Shown: one piece after another, positions 7,084-14,286 of the stretch | Layout: each line of letters begins with the position of its first letter | Numbering within the stretch: the stretch's first letter is position 1 | Notes under the pieces: model-generated | The model's database searches: none | What the model saw: the letters and a program-made list of their open reading frames with translations, nothing else | What the model was told of the DNA's origin: nothing | IMG/VR virus record: IMGVR_UViG_3300021131_000057 | Span: 1 to 21,907 of that record | DNA length: 21,907 nucleotides | Origin: a virus | Strand: one strand, 5' to 3' | Translations under genes and position numbers: made by a program

Positions 7084-7170
7084 CCGTATAACAAGCGTAA
7101 AAATCTGTCGGATATGCAATTAACTACTTATTGTTCGTTAATTACCCAGTATTTTTTGCTTGTTATACGG
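7084..7170. repeat. Nested inverted repeats between SNF2 and RHH genes, operator candidate
   Basis: A perfect 13-bp inverted repeat CCGTATAACAAGC/GCTTGTTATACGG (7084-7096 and 7158-7170) flanks 61 bases of AT-rich DNA. Nearly concentric inside it is a second perfect 7-bp repeat AATTAAC/GTTAATT (7118-7124 and 7137-7143). One outer arm contains the SNF2 stop codon; the other abuts the candidate -10 of the RHH gene. This arrangement fits an operator bound by RHH dimers with possible looping, or an origin-like site. Confidence 0.6.
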
Positions 7171-8752
7171 AAGCTAAGGTTAAAAATTCCTTTAAACTGC
7201 CTACGCTTAAAGGTACTCCCCCTTTTTCGTCTATCCCTTCACCATCAATAATGGCGTTAGCTACTGAGGATTTTTGTTGGAGGGATTCGTATTGTCGTTC
7301 TTCGATTGATCCTCCGATAAGTATGTCTTGTATAACGGCGGACTGAAATCTAGATGATGCGCGGATGATGCGCCCGTTTCTTTGCGTTGCTGCCCCTGAA
7401 GACCATGGTAAATCGTAGTTAATAAGAAGATTCCCTGACGGCAAATCCACACCGTAGCCACCAGCGTCAGAGCTAATAAGGACACGAATGTTAGGATCGT
7501 TGTTAAAGGCAACCTTGTTCTCCTCTTTTGTTTTAGCGTCTAACTTACCTGAATAAAGACGACATTGGTCTGGGCCAAGTGCTTCAGCAATTTTATCTAA
7601 CATATCTACATAAGTAGCAAAAATAACTACCTTGTTAATCTCATCTTGTTCTAAGAACTCTTGGACATAACTTACAAGATAGTTAAGCTTATTAGAGGTA
7701 GTAATGCCCTCTAAATGCCCCTCTTTTACTAGCTGGTGGACGTACTGTGAACCTTCATTGTCAGTAGAAACATACTTCTCTGAACTGGTTCGTAAAAGAT
7801 CTGGATGGGAGCAGAGCATCTTTAATGCCCCTACCTTAGACATAATCTTTCCACGCCACATATCCTCTGGACCACCGTGAGTGGACTCAACGCCATAGTG
7901 CGCCAAAATATTAAAGGAACCACCAAAAAGGTCTTGTGCTTCTTCTAGATCTGAAAGCAAATCCTTCTTAATCTTTTCGTAAAGCTTAGAGGACTTTCGA
8001 TCGAAGACAACCTTGATGGGATCTTTATGAATAGCCTCTGGTAGATATGGGGCTACATCAGGATCTTTTTGCGCTTTACGAACTGAAGCTTGTTTCATCT
8101 TTTGATGCAGTATCTCAAGGTTGCGGTAACTTGTAACTGCACCCCAGCTATTTCTAATGATGTATGTTTGATCGAACCATTTAAAGTCACCAAGAACTTT
8201 AGAGTCTACAAACTGCATAATGCTAAAGAGTTCTTCAGGCTTACCGTTCTCAATAGGCGTTCCTGTAAGAGCAAACTTATAAGGGGCTCCAGAAAGCCTT
8301 TTTGTGTACTTAGAACGCTTGGAACGAAATGACTTGATAGCCGTAGCTTCGTCTAATACTACAAATCCTCTTGGGAGGTCTTTGACGAATTCCCAGTCAT
8401 TAACGACCTGCTCATAGTTAAGAATGATGTAGTCGACTCTGGAGTTTTTCCAGTCGTTGGCAATTGCGTATTGCTCTTCTCTTTTAGCTTTGGTTCCATC
8501 AATGACCAGAGCACGTGAAGTACCATCTGTAAATTTCTCAATCTGATTAGCCCACTGGTATTTAAGTGAGGATAAACAGATTACCAAACCTGGCTCGCTT
8601 ATGGAACGTGAATCCATGAGGCGTTCTATGGCGGCAATAGTCAGCACGGTTTTACCCAAACCAAGGTCGTAGGCAACGAGCATCTTCTGACGATCGCACA
8701 TACGGTTAACCGCTTCGGGTTGGTAAGGTAAAAGGGTGCCTGTAAAGGTCAT
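7163..8752 (-). CDS. SNF2/SF2-type DNA helicase-translocase
   Basis: A 529-residue superfamily 2 ATPase. Motifs appear in order: Q-like LLPYQPEAV (7-15), motif I DLGLGKT (29-35), motif II DEAT (134-137), motif III LTGTPIEN (162-169), and in the second RecA-like domain VLISSDAGGYGVDL and the arginine-finger motif QRNGRIIRASS. This is the SNF2-type set found in many phages, where such proteins move along dsDNA to remodel forks or strip bound proteins. No additional domain is fused. ATGA overlap with the dNMP kinase gene places it last in the coupled replication run. The stop codon lies inside an arm of the 13-bp inverted repeat. Confidence 0.93.
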   Translation of the reverse strand: MTFTGTLLPYQPEAVNRMCDRQKMLVAYDLGLGKTVLTIAAIERLMDSRSISEPGLVICLSSLKYQWANQIEKFTDGTSRALVIDGTKAKREEQYAIANDWKNSRVDYIILNYEQVVNDWEFVKDLPRGFVVLDEATAIKSFRSKRSKYTKRLSGAPYKFALTGTPIENGKPEELFSIMQFVDSKVLGDFKWFDQTYIIRNSWGAVTSYRNLEILHQKMKQASVRKAQKDPDVAPYLPEAIHKDPIKVVFDRKSSKLYEKIKKDLLSDLEEAQDLFGGSFNILAHYGVESTHGGPEDMWRGKIMSKVGALKMLCSHPDLLRTSSEKYVSTDNEGSQYVHQLVKEGHLEGITTSNKLNYLVSYVQEFLEQDEINKVVIFATYVDMLDKIAEALGPDQCRLYSGKLDAKTKEENKVAFNNDPNIRVLISSDAGGYGVDLPSGNLLINYDLPWSSGAATQRNGRIIRASSRFQSAVIQDILIGGSIEERQYESLQQKSSVANAIIDGEGIDEKGGVPLSVGSLKEFLTLASV

Positions 8753-9267
8753 GCTAAGTTAGCCGCAATCTGTTGCTTAAGACCTTCCATGCCAGCACTA
8801 TTAATAATCATCTTATCAAATTGCCAATCGTCCATAGAAGACTCTGAAGGGTGGTTATTGATAGGAGCAACTCCAGGACGTTGAATGCGCCAAATTTCTC
8901 CACCTAAAGACTTAATCTTCTCTGCTTCATTAGGAAAACGAACATCAGTAAAGACGATCTTATCTCCAGCCTTAACACCAATCATGGCACGATCTATCCA
9001 ACAGGTTGTACCAAAAAAATCTCGTACACCTAGACCAAGCTCTTGAAGTAACCGACGAACCTCTGTACGGCCTTTTGTGTACTCCCAACCATAATCCCTA
9101 ATTACTTCATTTAATCTGTGACCATCTTCAAGAATTGGATTTAAGTGGACAAGAAACTGTCGTACACCATCTGCAAAAGCGCGATTATCGTAACCGTGTA
9201 AACCAATCAACATTCCTGCAACAGTATCTTTGCCACTGCGTGCATACCCTGACAGACCGATAATCAT
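8749..9267 (-). CDS. Deoxynucleoside monophosphate kinase
   Basis: A 172-residue P-loop kinase resembling T4 gene 1 product. Walker A is GYARSGKDT (7-15) with the Asp typical of this family. Further on are FADGVRQ, the helical LID region, FTDVRFPNEAEKI and IQRPG, then HPSES, the order expected of phage dNMP kinases that phosphorylate dNMPs to feed dNTP synthesis. Both neighbours overlap it as ATGA, so it is made with primase and helicase, consistent with supply of precursors at the fork. Which dNMPs it accepts cannot be told from sequence by eye. Confidence 0.9.
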   Translation of the reverse strand: MIIGLSGYARSGKDTVAGMLIGLHGYDNRAFADGVRQFLVHLNPILEDGHRLNEVIRDYGWEYTKGRTEVRRLLQELGLGVRDFFGTTCWIDRAMIGVKAGDKIVFTDVRFPNEAEKIKSLGGEIWRIQRPGVAPINNHPSESSMDDWQFDKMIINSAGMEGLKQQIAANLA

Positions 9268-10193
9268 AAAACAGCCTTCTTTCCATGTATTGAATGACGA
9301 GCGTTATTTAAGCCGTACAGTATCTCAGCCTTGCTCATTCCGCCAATATCCTTTTGGTCTGTCTCATCGTAGTTAAAGAACCAGCACTCAAATCGCATAT
9401 CTTTAGAGGCTTGCAAAATCTCCATTGAAGATGATATGCCAGCCTTATCGTTATCCATAGCAATAATGATGCGTTTAGCTGATCGGATGAGGTTAATCTG
9501 CGCTGGAGAAACTGCGGAACCACAGACGGCTACTCCACCAAAGATTCCCAAAGAAACAAGGCGAGCCACATCTAAAGGCGATTCAACGACAATCATTTCA
9601 TCTTCACGGCGCTCATATCCAAAAAGGCACCTGGACTTAACGATCTTAGGAGGGAAGTTATTAAACCTTCTTTCATGGAACCACTTCTCCTGCCAGCCCA
9701 TAAGTTGTTCAGACTTAGGTTCACGCAACGGCAAGATCCAGCTTTCGTTATTGGGATTCCATAGGATGTTGTAGTAAGCGGCACCATTAGCGGTTATCCC
9801 ACGTGACCTTAAAGCGTACTCAGGAGGCGCTACAAAGGCGCTCAGCATCGATTCGGTAATAGGTTGCACATAATCTTGAACAGGCTGTGGTGGGTTAATG
9901 AGGCGCTCAAAGGCCCTACTAAGGTTGCGTTCGCCATTATTGAGCCAATTGGTTGCAGTATCTAAAGGAACGCCGTTTACATAAGCAACGAGAGTATGAA
10001 CGTTTCCTCTAAAGTGACAAGAGAAACAGTTATGCGCACCAGTATCAGCATTGATTGACCATGAAGGGTTACTGTCTACTTTACCCTTACGCTCAAGGTG
10101 GGCTGGGCAGTGACCTTTAATTTCATCCCCTGTAACAGAGATAATCTCAATCCCTAAACGATCAAGGATAGTCTCCATCTCTTCTACGGTCAT
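9264..10193 (-). CDS. dnaG: DnaG-type primase (CHC2 zinc finger and Toprim)
   Basis: A 309-residue compact primase. The zinc-binding CHC2 domain has CPAH (Cys29, His32) and CFSC (Cys56, Cys59). The Toprim catalytic core shows MIVVESPLDVA (metal-binding Glu) and IIIAMDNDKAG (DxD). It makes RNA primers on ssDNA templated from the zinc domain. It is about half the length of bacterial DnaG and lacks an obvious C-terminal helicase-binding domain, so contact with the DnaB-like helicase must be by another surface, or by the adjacent protein. The gene starts with an ATGA overlap after the helicase gene, the usual phage helicase-primase pair. Confidence 0.95.
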   Translation of the reverse strand: MTVEEMETILDRLGIEIISVTGDEIKGHCPAHLERKGKVDSNPSWSINADTGAHNCFSCHFRGNVHTLVAYVNGVPLDTATNWLNNGERNLSRAFERLINPPQPVQDYVQPITESMLSAFVAPPEYALRSRGITANGAAYYNILWNPNNESWILPLREPKSEQLMGWQEKWFHERRFNNFPPKIVKSRCLFGYERREDEMIVVESPLDVARLVSLGIFGGVAVCGSAVSPAQINLIRSAKRIIIAMDNDKAGISSSMEILQASKDMRFECWFFNYDETDQKDIGGMSKAEILYGLNNARHSIHGKKAVL

Positions 10194-11416
10194 AGGTCAG
10201 TCTCGTCAATCTCCCTAAACTGTCCAGAGTTCCAGTCCCACAACATCGAGACTTCTGCTGGCCCAGAGTTACGAGAGGCAATAACCTTTAATAGACGAGT
10301 GTCATCTACGTTTTCATCTTCCTTTTGTAGACCAAAGATAACATCCGCATCTTGGTGGAAGGATGATGAGTAACCAATAGCGTCAGTGGTTACTTGACCA
10401 TTACGCATCTTGTTCTCAAGAACCTGCGTAGATATAACAATCGGCTTATTAACGCGCTGTGCCAAGCGTTTAAGCGATCGAGTGATGTTGGTAAGAGCTT
10501 GTGGGCTCCCTGGCTTCTCACCGTTCTCATCAACCATCAAATACATACCATCAATAAACACAACGTCAGGTTGGTGAATCTGAATCTTGCTGGCGATGTT
10601 AGATACTGTTGAGCCCTCTGTAGCGCCTACCAACCAAAACTTTTCTCGCATATTCTTGATCGCTTGCAGCTTTGCTTTAACTCGTGACTCTTCTTCATCT
10701 GTTAGGCCACCAACTTGGTAACGAGTGTGAGAAACGCGAGCACGCATCGCAACATAACGAGAAAGCTGTTCTTGGTTAGTCATCTCAAATGATTGGAACA
10801 TCGGAGTACTGCCCTTAAGGTGAATGTTCTGAGCAATCTGTAGGGCAAGAGTTGACTTACCAGTCTTAGGTGGAGCAACGATGATAATTAGCTGGCCGTT
10901 CTGCAAACCATTTGTTGCAGCATCGATCGTAGGAAAACCAGTAGGGACACCTAGTAGCCCTGGGTTGCTCTTGCGGTAAAGGTAATCATCCCAAAGCTGC
11001 ATTGGGTTCTCTGTAATATCAATATCAGAAGACTTAGATAGTCCATCTTCCTCAAGTTTAATAAGACCGCTTTGAATCGCAACAAGTGCGCCTTCATGGT
11101 CTTTTGCTTTATCGATCTGCTCAATAGCATCACCAATCATGGCGACAGTGGCAGATCTACGACGGATGGCGACTATCTCATCAAGAAGATAATCAACGTT
11201 ATCAAGAACCTCTACAACATCATAGGTAGGAAAATTTTCTTTAACAACATCTACACTAGGACACTCTCCGTAACGAGTAAAGTGTTTACGAAGTAAGTTC
11301 CAGACTTTACGGTCTTCATTGTCAACAAACCATGAGTCATTTACATTGCGTTCGAATAAAGGAGCAAGGTTGCGAGTTTGAATAGTTTTGCTGAGTAACA
11401 GCGTTTCTTTATTCAT
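10190..11416 (-). CDS. dnaB: DnaB-like replicative helicase
   Basis: A 408-residue RecA-fold hexameric helicase. The N-terminal 120 residues are helical, as in DnaB. The motor domain has Walker A APPKTGKST (181-189, with Ala in place of the first Gly), FEM (Glu211), Walker B VVFID (Asp289), IVISTQV (about 326-332) and QDADVIFGL followed by ASRNSGPAE, the region of the arginine finger. It unwinds the fork in the 5' to 3' direction in its family. A DnaC-like loader is encoded two genes upstream and the primase directly downstream, giving a full loading and priming set. Confidence 0.95.
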   Translation of the reverse strand: MNKETLLLSKTIQTRNLAPLFERNVNDSWFVDNEDRKVWNLLRKHFTRYGECPSVDVVKENFPTYDVVEVLDNVDYLLDEIVAIRRRSATVAMIGDAIEQIDKAKDHEGALVAIQSGLIKLEEDGLSKSSDIDITENPMQLWDDYLYRKSNPGLLGVPTGFPTIDAATNGLQNGQLIIIVAPPKTGKSTLALQIAQNIHLKGSTPMFQSFEMTNQEQLSRYVAMRARVSHTRYQVGGLTDEEESRVKAKLQAIKNMREKFWLVGATEGSTVSNIASKIQIHQPDVVFIDGMYLMVDENGEKPGSPQALTNITRSLKRLAQRVNKPIVISTQVLENKMRNGQVTTDAIGYSSSFHQDADVIFGLQKEDENVDDTRLLKVIASRNSGPAEVSMLWDWNSGQFREIDETDL

Positions 11417-11820
11417 AACTCAGTTATATCCAATCCCCAGTGACCATACATGCCTTTACGAGTAGGTATGTCTACCACAAAAGCAACCTCAGGTCTAAAC
11501 GGCAGTGCCGATATCAGTTCTTTTTGAGATCCATAAGCGTTACAGTATCGGAAAGGATTAGTTCCTTCGCGTTCCATGTTGTTAAAAGATACGGTTAAAT
11601 CCTCATCGCTCATATCAAATGAAACCATCTCAAATATAAAAGAGCTATTATTAGCAACAAGGTATAACTTGCTAAGTAATCCCCGATTGAACTTTCTGAT
11701 GTGCGTAGTCTTTTTAAAAAATATTTTGGTCTTAGTTTCTACCTCTGTAATTTGAGTAAAAACATCGGCAACTACAAGAATACGCTTTGGCACATCATTA
11801 CTGATATCGCCTTTGTACAC
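11413..11820 (-). CDS. Conserved-looking protein of unknown function
   Basis: A 135-residue protein that I do not recognise. It starts at GTG immediately after the SWIM gene stop. Hydrophobic strands alternate with helices: RILVVADVF (13-21), KLYLVANNSSFIFEMVSFDM (51-70), then REGTNPFRY and a C-terminal RPEVAFVVDIPTRKGMYGHWGLDI. The VVADVF strand recalls the nucleophile strand of HAD phosphatases, but the DxD signature is missing, so this is not claimed. ATGA overlap with dnaB and contact with the SWIM gene suggest that these two small proteins act at helicase loading or fork function. Confidence 0.6.
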   Translation of the reverse strand: MYKGDISNDVPKRILVVADVFTQITEVETKTKIFFKKTTHIRKFNRGLLSKLYLVANNSSFIFEMVSFDMSDEDLTVSFNNMEREGTNPFRYCNAYGSQKELISALPFRPEVAFVVDIPTRKGMYGHWGLDITEL

Positions 11821-12132
11821 TTAAATTACCTCGATTGTCCCAAATCTTGCTACGAACTCTCTGCGGTTTTTGCTAGAAAGCGTTGCCTTGTGCTTGTCTT
11901 GCGTGGTGGCTCGATGGCTTACGCCGTTATCGTAGACACCATTATTCTTCTCCATGCTGTATTTTACAAATCGGGCATGTTTGCAGTTAGTGCTAGATAA
12001 AAACTTGTTGCAGTTACAAATGATCTTATTGTTGTCTGTAAGTCCAACCTCAATGATAACGGGACCTAGCGTGGCTGAGTACGTCAAAAATTGCTGAAGC
12101 AAAGACACGTTTTGATCTAACATGTTTCCCAT
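11821..12132 (-). CDS. Small SWIM-type zinc-finger protein
   Basis: A 103-residue protein carrying the SWIM signature CxCx(n)CxH: Cys39, Cys41, Cys50 and His52, with a strand (VIIEVGL) just before it, as in SWIM domains. The C-terminal half is basic (KHKATLSSKNRREF), fit for nucleic-acid contact. SWIM domains occur in SNF2 ATPases, MULE transposases and Shu-complex proteins working with RecA paralogues, and bind DNA or proteins. Here the domain stands alone between the loader and helicase genes (TAATG coupling to the loader). Motif match is clear; its role in helicase loading or in partnership with the separate SNF2 protein is inference. Confidence 0.62.
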   Translation of the reverse strand: MGNMLDQNVSLLQQFLTYSATLGPVIIEVGLTDNNKIICNCNKFLSSTNCKHARFVKYSMEKNNGVYDNGVSHRATTQDKHKATLSSKNRREFVARFGTIEVI

Positions 12133-12818
12133 TATCTCAAATCCTCATTCCCATCAATCGGTAAATAAATAAACGCTTCTTTAGCAAAACTTCCTGTAGC
12201 TTCTCCGTATACTTCTGCCCAATCATCTCGGGCGATGTTAGTCGTAACAATCGTGGGAAATCCGTTGTTAAAACGTGTACGAAGGATATGATGCAAGATC
12301 GACTTCTGCCAACCTGATGTGTAGGCGTGTTCTTTACCAAGATCATCGATAATCAATACTCGGATGTTGTAGGCGTCTTCTTTGCAGTTACCCATCATCC
12401 CGTCATAAAGGCGCTGCTCATCTTCTAGGCTATCGTCCCCGATCAACTGACCCTTAAGGTCGATAATGTCGTTAAAGGTGGCAAAATAACAAGGGCGGAT
12501 AAGAACCTTGCCCTCTGACGGCATAAAGGTTTCTAGTGGGAAGTTTAAGAGCATATCCTGAATAGCGGCTAGGGCTAGGGTAGTTTTACCCCGACCTGGC
12601 TGTCCGTAAAGGAGCAATCCTCGGCCACAGTGGGGTTTTCCAGTAGCGAGAATGATCTTTCCCTCACTGACGGCAGTTAACCACTTCCTAACGCCCTCCA
12701 AAGCCGTTTTAGGGGCATCTGTACAGTCATCCAAGGTCCACCCAAGACGGGCTTTTGGGATAGAGGCAATCTGAAGCCATGTACGGCGTCTGACCTTCAC
12801 GGTATCTAGGGTAAACAT
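12132..12818 (-). CDS. dnaC: DnaC/IstB-like AAA+ helicase loader
   Basis: A 228-residue AAA+ ATPase. Walker A GQPGRGKTT (72-80), Walker B VLIIDDLGKE (154-163), sensor 1 TTN (192-194) and a helix ending in LRTRFNNGFP match DnaC/DnaI/IstB-type loaders. The N-terminal 60 residues, with several Trp and basic residues, would contact the helicase. Loaders of this type open the DnaB ring and place it on origin ssDNA. Gene order initiator, loader, then helicase a little further down supports this role over a transposition one (no transposase nearby). The start is TAATG-coupled to the initiator gene. Confidence 0.9.
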   Translation of the reverse strand: MFTLDTVKVRRRTWLQIASIPKARLGWTLDDCTDAPKTALEGVRKWLTAVSEGKIILATGKPHCGRGLLLYGQPGRGKTTLALAAIQDMLLNFPLETFMPSEGKVLIRPCYFATFNDIIDLKGQLIGDDSLEDEQRLYDGMMGNCKEDAYNIRVLIIDDLGKEHAYTSGWQKSILHHILRTRFNNGFPTIVTTNIARDDWAEVYGEATGSFAKEAFIYLPIDGNEDLR

Positions 12819-13684
12819 TAAAGCCCCTTCCAGGAATCTTCAGATTGTTGCTTAGCGTTCTCCAGCTTATCGGGAGTTTGAATCCGAACCTTAGCCTGTT
12901 CTGCAAGGGAAGAGAAGTTTTTGATAAACAACATCCAAAGCCTGTTGCTATCGGTCTGCTTGTCAAGCTTTAACTGGGTGAAGAAGATATTAATCATCTC
13001 CTCTTCGATAATCCCATCTGTGCCGTACTTGCGACGGGCGCTGTTAAGAGCGATCAAGAACCGAGAGCCCGTAATTCTCCAAGGGGCAAGTCCCCACGTG
13101 CTGTTAATCCGTTCTACAAAAAGCGTAACTGTGTGGTTGGTACTGATGCTGCTAGTGGCTTCTCGCTCCTCTAGACGCTTCTGGTGAGCACGGGCTTTGT
13201 CTTCCTCGTACTGGCGACGGCGTTCTTTAGCGGCTCTTTGGCGTTCACGCGCTAAATCGAAATCTTCGTTGGAAGCTTTCTTAAAAAAATCATATCCCAC
13301 GTTTGCCTCCACAGAGGGCGCTCGCGCCCCTGTTGTACTGTAGTGATTATCTATTGAATGATTATCTATTTTAGATAATACATTCCATGCACTCATTCCA
13401 ATCTGAAGGTCGGTTTCTGACCTCCACAAAGGGACCTTCACACCCCAGTTATGGGCTGCTAAGAACCCCTCTTTTGTGACGTAGCTTACTGTGACTACTT
13501 TGCTCCCAACCCGTTCTTTACGGGTTATGACGTAGCCAACTTCTCGCAACTCTCTCATTGCGGCTTGTATTGCTTTTCTACCCTCAGCGACCTCTTCGGC
13601 TAGGCGGTCAGCACTAATCGTCATGTCGCTGTTTACGTAGAACATCAAGGCAGCTCGTGCCCTAAGTGATAGTTTTTTATCCAT
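12818..13684 (-). CDS. Winged-helix replication initiator candidate
   Basis: A 288-residue protein. Residues about 5-75 form a winged helix (SADRLAEEVAEGRKAIQAAMRELREVGYVI is the HTH, followed by a basic wing). A linker holds the repeat IDNHSIDNHY (106-115), then comes a highly charged helix (about 140-176) and a C-terminal helical domain (185-265) like those of phage replisome organisers. It sits before a DnaC-like loader, the usual place for a lambda O or DnaD-like initiator. The codons for the IDNH repeat coincide with iteron-like DNA repeats, as in lambda where the origin lies inside gene O. Winged helix is secure; initiator role is inferred from architecture and order. Confidence 0.72.
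   Translation of the reverse strand: MDKKLSLRARAALMFYVNSDMTISADRLAEEVAEGRKAIQAAMRELREVGYVITRKERVGSKVVTVSYVTKEGFLAAHNWGVKVPLWRSETDLQIGMSAWNVLSKIDNHSIDNHYSTTGARAPSVEANVGYDFFKKASNEDFDLARERQRAAKERRRQYEEDKARAHQKRLEEREATSSISTNHTVTLFVERINSTWGLAPWRITGSRFLIALNSARRKYGTDGIIEEEMINIFFTQLKLDKQTDSNRLWMLFIKNFSSLAEQAKVRIQTPDKLENAKQQSEDSWKGL
13345..13379. repeat. Iteron-like cluster, candidate origin
   Basis: ATTATCTA occurs three times in 34 bases: direct copies at 13346-13353 and 13361-13368 (15-base period, 11 identical bases GATTATCTATT each) and an inverted copy at 13372-13379, the last two forming an 8-bp hairpin with a 3-base loop. The stretch is AT-rich and lies inside the initiator candidate gene, in the poorly constrained linker. 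A replication origin is the main hypothesis. Confidence 0.45.
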
Positions 13685-14234
13685 TGATTTTCTTGACTAG
13701 AAGGTCAAGCATGGACTGTATACCCTGAACGGTCTTAAGTAGATCCGTCTTAAAAGCGTCGGCGTGTTGTGACTGCTCCTTGGGTTCTACAGGGGCTACT
13801 GCCTCAACTACGGGTGCTTGTACGGTTTTTTCTGTGACTGATAGGGGTACCAAACCATCACAGAGGTTATAGGCCGAAATTCCTTTGCTAACGCACTGCT
13901 CAACAATGTCTGTGTCATCAGGTGACCATAGAAGGTGGGCTATAGCGTCTTGGTTCTCTAAGAAGGCTGCTGCCTCAGCATAAGGAAAAGCGGCAAAAGT
14001 AATTGATGCCCCTGGGATTCCTGATGTTTTGGCGTCTTCTCGACAGAAAACCAAAATGTCTTTCTTACAATCAACTGCGTATTGGGCTGCGTAGGTTTGG
14101 CTCTTACTAGGCGCATCTTTATACGCTAGTACAAGCGTCCCACCATCGCCTTTTGCGTAGTAGTAATCTTCCATTAGGGCTTCGATATTTGCCCTGCTGG
14201 TCTCGCCAGTACCTGCTACTAGAACGTAGTACAT
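13677..14234 (-). CDS. Rossmann-like protein of unknown function
   Basis: A 185-residue protein with alternating strands and helices: YYVLVAGTGETSRAN (2-16), GTLVLAYKD (32-40), KDILVFCRED (58-67), SITFAAF (77-83), and AHLLWSPDDTDIVEQ ending in LCDGLVPL (124-131). This resembles SLOG or other nucleotide-binding Rossmannoid folds, though no catalytic set is evident. A Pro/Ala/Glu-rich linker (about 139-156) joins a C-terminal helix (158-182) that may oligomerise. It is the first gene of the coupled replication run, starting after a strong AAAGGAGG site and overlapping the initiator gene by eight bases. A nucleotide-sensing role is speculative. Confidence 0.6.
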   Translation of the reverse strand: MYYVLVAGTGETSRANIEALMEDYYYAKGDGGTLVLAYKDAPSKSQTYAAQYAVDCKKDILVFCREDAKTSGIPGASITFAAFPYAEAAAFLENQDAIAHLLWSPDDTDIVEQCVSKGISAYNLCDGLVPLSVTEKTVQAPVVEAVAPVEPKEQSQHADAFKTDLLKTVQGIQSMLDLLVKKING

Positions 14235-14238
14235 GATT

Positions 14239-14254
14239 CCTCCTTTGACGGAGG
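14239..14254 (-). promoter_or_regulatory. Hairpin over a strong ribosome site at the start of the replication run
   Basis: In the mRNA sense CCTCC (14250-14254) pairs with GGAGG (14239-14243) with a 6-base loop. The 3' arm is the near-perfect ribosome site four bases before the ATG at 14232-14234. It may hold back translation of the first gene of the replication run, or be chance pairing with a strong purine-rich site. Confidence 0.4.
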
Positions 14255-14257
14255 GCC

Positions 14258-14286
14258 AGCATACACAGAATCTAGGCTATGACCAA
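14258..14286 (-). promoter_or_regulatory. Candidate promoter of the replication run
   Basis: TTGGTC (14281-14286) and TATGCT (14258-14263) lie 17 bases apart in the gap between tail and replication modules. TATGCT fits the TANNNT actinobacterial -10. A transcript starting about seven bases downstream would begin at the hairpin over the ribosome site. The match to consensus is moderate. Confidence 0.3.

Noticed and set aside
7072-7119. Earlier ATG for the RHH gene adding 16 residues
   Set aside because: The extra codons pass through the inverted-repeat region and a candidate -10; the RHH domain is complete without them.
12132-12818. IstB transposition helper
   Set aside because: No transposase or terminal repeats nearby; it lies between initiator and helicase genes, as replication loaders do.
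14239-14254. Hairpin after the tail module as a rho-independent terminator
   Set aside because: The stem is 5 bp, no U-run follows, and its 3' arm is the ribosome site of the next gene.
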